Below, in pieces: positions 58,843 through 64,000 of a stretch of 64,000 nucleotides of DNA. Position 1 is the stretch's first letter. The number at the start of each line of letters is the position of its first letter. The stretch is from Streptomyces massasporeus (GTDB taxonomy: Bacteria; Actinomycetota; Actinomycetes; Streptomycetales; Streptomycetaceae). The position numbers and the translations under genes were made by a program. Location of the stretch: NCBI RefSeq assembly GCF_014648995.1, contig NZ_BMSE01000003.1, positions 124,001 to 188,000 of the forward strand, written 5' to 3'. The notes under the pieces are model-generated. The model did not search any database. It saw only the letters and a list, made by a program, of their open reading frames with translations, and was not told the origin of the DNA.

Positions 58843-59289
58843 TCAAACCGCTTCGAGGTGCCTGAGGAGTCCGCGCCGCCCGGACCGCATCATCAGCGCG
58901 TGGTTGGCGCGGAAGACGGGCCGACCCGGTACGGCGAGCCGCCGCAGCAGCGGCTTGTTCACGCTGACGACCTGGTCGTACCGCGCCAGACTGCCCGTCC
59001 CGCGCGGCGTGACCGTCCAGCGTGCCCAGCCCTCGATGTCCCCGGACAGGGTGGTCTCCAGCACACCGGCGGCGCGGTCGCGCCGCACCTCGCGCGCCGT
59101 GAAGGTCATGTCGTACGGCACAAGGGAACGGATGCGGATCACCCCGGTGGTGTCGTCGAGCCGGGTCACTTCCCGGACCTGGCGCCACCAGCTCGGGTAG
59201 TCCTCGGGACGTTCCAGCACGTCGTAGACGGTGGCGGGGGGTGCGGGCAGGGGCCACAGGCTGCGGAAGCGGTAATGGTTCCAGTCCAT
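58843..59289 (-). CDS. SRPBCC family protein (polyketide cyclase/dehydrase-like)
   Basis: A 148-aa protein from the ATG at 59289 (MDWNHYRFRSLWPL); an ATG at 59352 would add 21 residues. The pattern APPATVYDVLERPEDYPSWWRQVREVTRLDD followed by beta-strands (IRIRSLVPYDMTFTAREVRRD, GVLETTLSGDIEGWARWTVTP) matches the helix-grip START/SRPBCC fold, which binds hydrophobic ligands. The ligand is unknown. It is upstream of tRNA-Val and divergent from the large membrane protein gene. Confidence 0.82.
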   Translation of the reverse strand: MDWNHYRFRSLWPLPAPPATVYDVLERPEDYPSWWRQVREVTRLDDTTGVIRIRSLVPYDMTFTAREVRRDRAAGVLETTLSGDIEGWARWTVTPRGTGSLARYDQVVSVNKPLLRRLAVPGRPVFRANHALMMRSGRRGLLRHLEAV

Positions 59290-59386
59290 CCCGGCAGTCT
59301 GCCCACGCGCGGCACGGACTGTCTGAGTACGCGCCTGAGTACCCGCACTCATGCCGTGCCGGGTGACGCGGACCACACTGCGATCC

Positions 59387-61771
59387 ATGACCCACCTTCC
59401 GCCCCCGGCCGAGGAACTGCGGCTCCTCGACGCCGAACTCCGTCAACTGGACGCCCGGCGTTCCCAGTTGCTGACCCGCCGCGCCTGGCTGGTCGCGGCA
59501 CTGCAGCAGACGCAGCAGCAGCCGCGGCCTTGGGCCTCGGCGCAGTCCCCGGCCGCCGCACCGCCGCGTCCCGAGACGGCGGCGCCCAGCGTGCAGAACG
59601 TGCTGCTGGTCCTCGGCGGTGTCCTGCTCACGCTCGCGGCGGCGGTGTTCACGCTGGTCAGCTGGGGGCAGATGGGGATCACCGGGCGGGCCCTGGTGCT
59701 CGGCGCGGTCACGCTGGCCACGCTCGCCGCGCCCGTGGCCCTGCTGAAGCGGGGGCTGCGGTCGACGGCCGAGTCCGTGGCGGGCCTCGGGCTCGCCCTG
59801 ACCGTCCTGGACGCCTACGCGCTGTACGCGGCGGCCCTCTCCGGGACGGACGGGACCGGGTACGCGGCCGCCGCCTCGGCGGTGCTGGCGGTGACGTGGT
59901 CGGCGTACGGCCTGCTGCCGGTCACGTCCGCGCTGCGCCTGCCCCTGCCTTCCGCCCTGGCCGCGGCCCAGTTCCCCTTGCTGTTGTCGGCCCTGGCCGC
60001 CGACGCGAGTCCGTACACGATCACGGCCGCGCTGCTGGTGACGGCCGGGCTCGACGCGGTGGCGGTGGCGCGGTTGGCGGCCGGGGCGGTGCGGATCACC
60101 GCCGTCGTCGGTGCCTACGGCATGGGCGGCTGGGGTGTTCTGGGGGCGGGCTGGCTGTCCTTGACGGCCGGCGGTCCGGGTGAGGCCTCCCGCGCCGGGG
60201 CGCTGCTCCTGCTCGCGGCGGCGATCGCCCTGGGTGCGGCCTGGCGGGGTCCGGGCGTCGGGCACGCCCTTGGCCTCGCGATCACGGCCGGTCTGCTCGT
60301 CGTGGCCGCGCTCGGTGGGGTGGCGCGTTCCGGGCTGCCTTCGGAGTGGGTGGTTCCGGCTCATCTGGCCGTCGGTGTGGCCCTGTTGGCGGCGGTGCGG
60401 GCAGGACGGCTGCCGGACGCGATGCGGACGGGCTTCGCCTATGCCTCCGGTTCCGTACAGGCGCTGGCGGTGCTGTGGACGCTGCCCGTCGTCGCCGTGG
60501 TGCTGCTGGGCCCGGCCGGATGGCTGGGCCGGGTGTGGAGTGGCGCGCCCTCCGATGCGCGTGCGGCGGTGCTCGTCGAGGCCCCCTGGCCGCCGGACGC
60601 GGTGGTGGCTCCGGTCGTGCTGGTGGGCGTGGCGGCGGTGCTCGCCCTGGCGGTCCGTGCGCAGGTGTGGCGTCCGCGGGCCCGGCTCGGTGCTGTCGGC
60701 CTGCTGTGGGCCACGGCGTTGATACTCCCGGCGGTCCTGGAGGTCCCGTACGCCGCCGGCCTGCTGGTCCTGGGCGTCATGACGGCGGCGGCGCTGTACG
60801 CGTGCCGGGTCACGGCGTCGGCCGCGCAGGTGACGGCTCTCGTCCTGGCCCTGGTCACGGCCGTCGGCCTGACCCTGGTCTCCCTCGCGTCCCAGTCCGC
60901 GACCCTCGTCGTGCTGTCCGGGCTGACGGTGCTGTTCGCCGCGGCGTCGTGGCGGGCGGGTGTCGCGCCGTTCACCGCTCCGGCCGCTCTCGTCTACGCC
61001 GCCGCGCTGGCCTCGGCGTCCGGCGCCGCCGCGAACTGGCCCGCGGCCCGAACCGCCCTGCTGGTCCTGCTGGTTCCCGCTGCCGCCGCCCTGCTGGCGC
61101 CGCGGCTGGACGCATCCCGGGCGACGGTGCCCGTTGAGGCCGTGGGAGCCGCCCTCGGGCTGTTCGCCGTGGCGCTCGCCGTCACCGACCCGCCGATGCT
61201 CGCCCTGGTGCTGGCCCTGTGCGGGGTGATCGCCGCGGGCACGGCCCTGCGCGCCGAGCGGCGTGCCGTCGGCTACGCGGCCACGGCCCTGTTCGTCCTG
61301 GCCGCGTGGGTGCGCCTGGCCGCCTGGGACGTCGGCACGCCCGAGGCGTACACGCTCCCGGTGACCGTCCCGGCGCTGCTCGTCGGAGCGCTGCGGCGGC
61401 GCCGCGACCCGCAGACTTCCTCCTGGACGGCGTACGGCGCCGGCCTCACCGTCACGCTCCTGCCGAGCCTGGTCACGGCCTGGGCCGACCCGTACTGGAC
61501 ACGGCCACTGCTGCTGGGCGGTGCGGCCCTGCTGGTCACGCTGCTGGGTGCCCGGCACCATCTCCAGGCACCGCTGGTGCTCGGCGGCTCGGTGCTGGCC
61601 CTGGTCACGCTGCACGAACTCGCCCCGTACGTCGTGCAGGTGACGGGGGCGCTCCCCCGCTGGGCGCCTCCCGCCCTCGCCGGACTCCTGCTGCTCGCAC
61701 TCGGAGCGACGTACGAGCAGCGGATCCGGGACGTCCGGCGGGTGCGGGAGGTCCTGGGGAGGATGGACTAG
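59387..61771 (+). CDS. Large multi-spanning membrane protein (SCO7613-like)
   Basis: A 794-aa protein that begins with a charged helical head (PPPAEELRLLDAELRQLDARRSQLLTRRAWL in one run, about residues 4-34) and a Pro/Gln-rich linker. About twenty hydrophobic segments, very rich in Ala, Leu and Val, fill the rest, ending in a basic tail (YEQRIRDVRRVREVLGRMD). From memory this matches the streptomycete 'SCO7613 C-terminal domain-containing membrane protein' type. No transport motif is visible and the function is unknown. It is divergent from the SRPBCC gene. Confidence 0.85.
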   Translation: MTHLPPPAEELRLLDAELRQLDARRSQLLTRRAWLVAALQQTQQQPRPWASAQSPAAAPPRPETAAPSVQNVLLVLGGVLLTLAAAVFTLVSWGQMGITGRALVLGAVTLATLAAPVALLKRGLRSTAESVAGLGLALTVLDAYALYAAALSGTDGTGYAAAASAVLAVTWSAYGLLPVTSALRLPLPSALAAAQFPLLLSALAADASPYTITAALLVTAGLDAVAVARLAAGAVRITAVVGAYGMGGWGVLGAGWLSLTAGGPGEASRAGALLLLAAAIALGAAWRGPGVGHALGLAITAGLLVVAALGGVARSGLPSEWVVPAHLAVGVALLAAVRAGRLPDAMRTGFAYASGSVQALAVLWTLPVVAVVLLGPAGWLGRVWSGAPSDARAAVLVEAPWPPDAVVAPVVLVGVAAVLALAVRAQVWRPRARLGAVGLLWATALILPAVLEVPYAAGLLVLGVMTAAALYACRVTASAAQVTALVLALVTAVGLTLVSLASQSATLVVLSGLTVLFAAASWRAGVAPFTAPAALVYAAALASASGAAANWPAARTALLVLLVPAAAALLAPRLDASRATVPVEAVGAALGLFAVALAVTDPPMLALVLALCGVIAAGTALRAERRAVGYAATALFVLAAWVRLAAWDVGTPEAYTLPVTVPALLVGALRRRRDPQTSSWTAYGAGLTVTLLPSLVTAWADPYWTRPLLLGGAALLVTLLGARHHLQAPLVLGGSVLALVTLHELAPYVVQVTGALPRWAPPALAGLLLLALGATYEQRIRDVRRVREVLGRMD

Positions 61772-61912
61772 GCCCCGTATCTGCGGCGTGATCCGCACGA
61801 CAGGCCCCGGGTGCGTCGAGGCCGTCTCGACTGCGGACAAGTCCCGTGATGTCATACGTTCTCCGATCGGCCGCCGCGACAGCGGCACGCTCGGGCGGAG
61901 GCGGGGGGCATC

Positions 61913-63574
61913 ATGACGGACCTGGGGGAATCGGCGGGCCGGGGCGCGGGCGTCGGGGACGAAGGGACACTGGAGCGCCTGCTCTCGGTGGTGGGGGCGG
62001 GAGCCGTGGACTTGCACACGGCCCCGGAGGGGCTGCGGACGCAGGTCACCGGTGTGCATGTGCTGGACGCCCTGGAACCGGCCATCAGACCGCGGGAGTT
62101 ACTGCTCGCCGTCGGCGTCGACCCTGGCTCGGCGCATGCGGTCGACGTCGTGCGCCGGGCAGGTGAGTCCGGTGCGGCGGGTGTGGTGTTCGGCCCGGGA
62201 CGGCCGGAGCCCACTACGAAGGCGTTGCAGTCGGCCGCCGAGGAGAGCGGCACCGCGGTGCTCTTCCGCACCGCCTGGTGCACCTGGGCACAGCTCGTGG
62301 GGGTCCTGAGGGCCGGGCTGGCCGCGGCGGGTGCTCCCCCGATGCCCGCCACCAGCGGCGTGCCCCTGGGCGATCTGGACTCACTTGCCGATGCGGTGGC
62401 CGCCCTGGTGGGAGGCTCGGTGACGATCGAGGACACGGAGTCTCGGGTGCTGGCGTACTCGTCCACCGAGGAGAACGTGGACGAGATGCGCCGGCTGACC
62501 ATCCTCGGCCGCCGGGTGCCGCCCTGGCGGGTGGCGGCCATGCGGGAGGCGGGGTTCTTCCAGGCGCTGTGGGGTGCGGGCGATGTGCTGCACCGGCCCG
62601 CCCACGGGCAGGACCCGGAGCGTCTGGTGGGCGCCGTGCGGGCGGGCGGAGAGGCGCTCGGGTCCATCTGGGTGGCGGCGGTGGCCGGCCGCCCGCTGGC
62701 GCCGAACGCCGCAGAGACGTTGCGCGCGGCGGCCCGGACCGCCGCCGCCCACCTGCTCCACCACCGCACCCACAGCTCGGACGGCCGGCTGGTGGAGGAT
62801 GCGGCCCGGGCGCTCCTGGAGGACCGTGGGTCCGTCGAGGTGCTCGCGGAGCGGGCCTCGCTGCCGCCCCGGGAACCCTGTGCCGTCCTGGCGGTGGGCA
62901 TCGGGTCCGGCCACCCCGCGGACGACGGTCCTTCGTGGCTGTACGGCCTGCTGACCCTGCACTGCGCGGCGCTGGGCCACCGCGTCGTGGTGGTCCCGGC
63001 GGGCGGTGGGGCCTGGGTGCTGGTCAGTGGGCTGGAGCGCGAGGCCCGGCGGGCCGACGGCCAGGTGAGGCGACTGGGGAGCGCACTGGCCGATCAGCTG
63101 TCGGCGACGATCGGCTCGCCGGTGAAGGCCGGGCTCGGCGACGTGGCCCCCGGCCTGGCGGGGGCGCCCGCATCACGCCGGTCGGCCGAGCGGGCCCTCC
63201 AGGCGCTCCTCGCGGCCGACGGACCGCACGCCGTCGCGCGGAGCGAGGACGTCGCGGACACCGTGGGCATCCTCCAGGTCGTCGAGGCGCTGCGCGAGGT
63301 GACGCTGCCACCGCGGACCTCGGTGGCCCGGCTGAGGGAGTTCGACGCCGATCACGGCGGCAGTTGCCTGGTGGAGACCCTGCGGGCCTACCTCGACCAC
63401 TTCGGTGACGTGTCCGCCGCCTCGCGTGCGCTGGGCGTGCACGCCAACAGTCTGCGCTACCGGCTGCGCCGGATCAGGCAGGTGTCGGGGCTGGACCTGG
63501 AGAGTCCCGACGCCCGGCTGCTCGCCCAGGTGCAGCTGCGCTTGGGCGGAGAGGCCGACTGCGCACGCCCCTGA
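61913..63574 (+). CDS. PucR family transcriptional regulator
   Basis: A 553-aa regulator. The N-terminal region (residues ~15-150) resembles the purine-catabolism PucR domain; a GGDEF-like central domain follows; and the C-terminus has the PucR helix-turn-helix (LRAYLDHFGDVSAASRALGVHANSLRYRLRRI). A GGGGGG run lies just upstream of the ATG. Such regulators often control neighbouring metabolic genes, here possibly the gene that begins at 63824. The effector is not known. Confidence 0.9.
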   Translation: MTDLGESAGRGAGVGDEGTLERLLSVVGAGAVDLHTAPEGLRTQVTGVHVLDALEPAIRPRELLLAVGVDPGSAHAVDVVRRAGESGAAGVVFGPGRPEPTTKALQSAAEESGTAVLFRTAWCTWAQLVGVLRAGLAAAGAPPMPATSGVPLGDLDSLADAVAALVGGSVTIEDTESRVLAYSSTEENVDEMRRLTILGRRVPPWRVAAMREAGFFQALWGAGDVLHRPAHGQDPERLVGAVRAGGEALGSIWVAAVAGRPLAPNAAETLRAAARTAAAHLLHHRTHSSDGRLVEDAARALLEDRGSVEVLAERASLPPREPCAVLAVGIGSGHPADDGPSWLYGLLTLHCAALGHRVVVVPAGGGAWVLVSGLEREARRADGQVRRLGSALADQLSATIGSPVKAGLGDVAPGLAGAPASRRSAERALQALLAADGPHAVARSEDVADTVGILQVVEALREVTLPPRTSVARLREFDADHGGSCLVETLRAYLDHFGDVSAASRALGVHANSLRYRLRRIRQVSGLDLESPDARLLAQVQLRLGGEADCARP

Positions 63575-63823
63575 GCGTCCGGCACCGAGACACGAGCGGG
63601 GGCGGGCCGGCCGCCGTTCGGCCGGGGCCACCATCGCAGGGCCTTCCTTTTGTCGTATCGCCCAACGCCTCGGCCTGGCAGAGGAGTTGTTGCTCCCGGC
63701 TGCCGTATGTGAGGCGCGGGTCTTTGACGACTCGACGAAGACGCCGTCCCGGTGCGGGCCGCAGCCTGGTGTTCCACCCGGGGCGGCCCCGGGCGCCTCG
63801 CCCACGACACCGGAAGGCTCACC

Positions 63824-64000
63824 ATGACCGGACTGACCCCCGCCGCCGAGCGGCGGACACGGATCCTCCAGGAAGCGGTACGGCAGGGACTGCTGGACGC
63901 CGGGCGGTCCCAGCTGGCCGCCTTCGTCGACTTCGACGGCGTCGCCGCGACCGTCGCCTCCCTGCACCGCGCCTTCCCCTCCGCACCGCGTGTGCTGCAC
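63824..64000 (+). CDS. Start of a gene, possibly a PLP-dependent decarboxylase/racemase-fold enzyme, partial
   Basis: Fifty-nine codons are visible from the ATG at 63824 to the window edge. The text (AAFVDFDGVAATVASLHRAF and then PSAPRVLH) looks like the start of a fold-type III PLP enzyme of the alanine racemase/DAP decarboxylase group, where the PLP-lysine segment would come next, outside the window. This is a guess from the first residues. It follows the PucR regulator by 249 bases on the same strand. Confidence 0.45.
   Translation, partial: MTGLTPAAERRTRILQEAVRQGLLDAGRSQLAAFVDFDGVAATVASLHRAFPSAPRVLH

Noticed and set aside
58469..62059. Minus-strand open frame of nearly 1200 codons opposite the large membrane protein and tRNA-Val
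   Set aside because: It runs straight through tRNA-Val and its terminator, and the Gln/Arg/Gly-rich text has no domain. It is a shadow of the 794-aa gene.

Overview
The window is high-GC DNA with GTG/ATG starts, many 4-base ATGA/GTGA gene overlaps and long GC-rich intergenic hairpins. It carries bldD, the developmental master repressor of streptomycetes, and a gene order that, from memory, follows the S. coelicolor SCO1485-SCO1534 core region. It is almost certainly a Streptomyces chromosome segment. Most of it is conserved housekeeping DNA read from the minus strand, with a few accessory insertions.

Layout. 1-3.3 kb: the pyrimidine cluster pyrR-pyrB-pyrC plus a partial membrane protein, with a candidate PyrR-binding leader in front of pyrR. 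3.5-4.1 kb: bldD on the plus strand, with a dyad in its promoter region. 4.2-6.4 kb: nusB, efp and an M24 peptidase. 6.6-14.2 kb: a P-loop kinase-like protein, aroB-aroK-aroC, a small membrane protein with a 21-residue repeat, aroE, mltG and ruvX. 14.2-19.1 kb: alaS, two small envelope proteins, a lipoprotein and a secreted I36-type inhibitor-like protein. 19.3-22.3 kb: rpsD, rarA and a VKOR protein. 22.4-26.0 kb: an ABC-2 exporter fused translationally to a two-component system, probably accessory. 26.2-30.6 kb: hisS, an MBL hydrolase, a membrane-anchored cyclophilin and a DUF349 protein. 30.6-42.4 kb: relA, apt, secF-secD-yajC, ruvB-ruvA-ruvC, yebC and pdxT-pdxS. 42.5-43.0 kb: a LemA-like protein.

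43.1-45.8 kb is the most interesting segment: a compact lasso-peptide cluster (precursor, cyclase, RRE protein, leader protease). Its predicted core, GFIGWGNDIFGHYSGGF, is nearly identical to anantin, and no dedicated exporter lies next to it. It sits between the phosphatidylinositol-mannoside genes (46.0-48.8 kb: pimA, acyltransferase, pgsA) and the LemA-like gene, which I recall as direct neighbours in S. coelicolor.

49.0-55.8 kb: an EF-G-like GTPase with a degenerate G4 motif, a membrane protein, a HIT protein and thrS. 56.0-58.7 kb: a hypothetical protein and a DUF4365 nuclease-fold protein, divergent from a DEDDh exonuclease. 58.7-64.0 kb: tRNA-Val(CAC), an SRPBCC protein, a very large membrane protein, a PucR regulator, and the start of a gene running off the end.

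How the genes work together: pyrR/pyrB/pyrC make UMP precursors under PyrR control; aroB/K/C/E supply chorismate; SecD/SecF/YajC assist protein export; RuvA/B/C resolve Holliday junctions; RelA and Apt handle (p)ppGpp and purine salvage; PdxS/PdxT make pyridoxal phosphate; PgsA, the acyltransferase and PimA build phosphatidylinositol mannosides. No CRISPR array, transposase, integrase or origin was seen.
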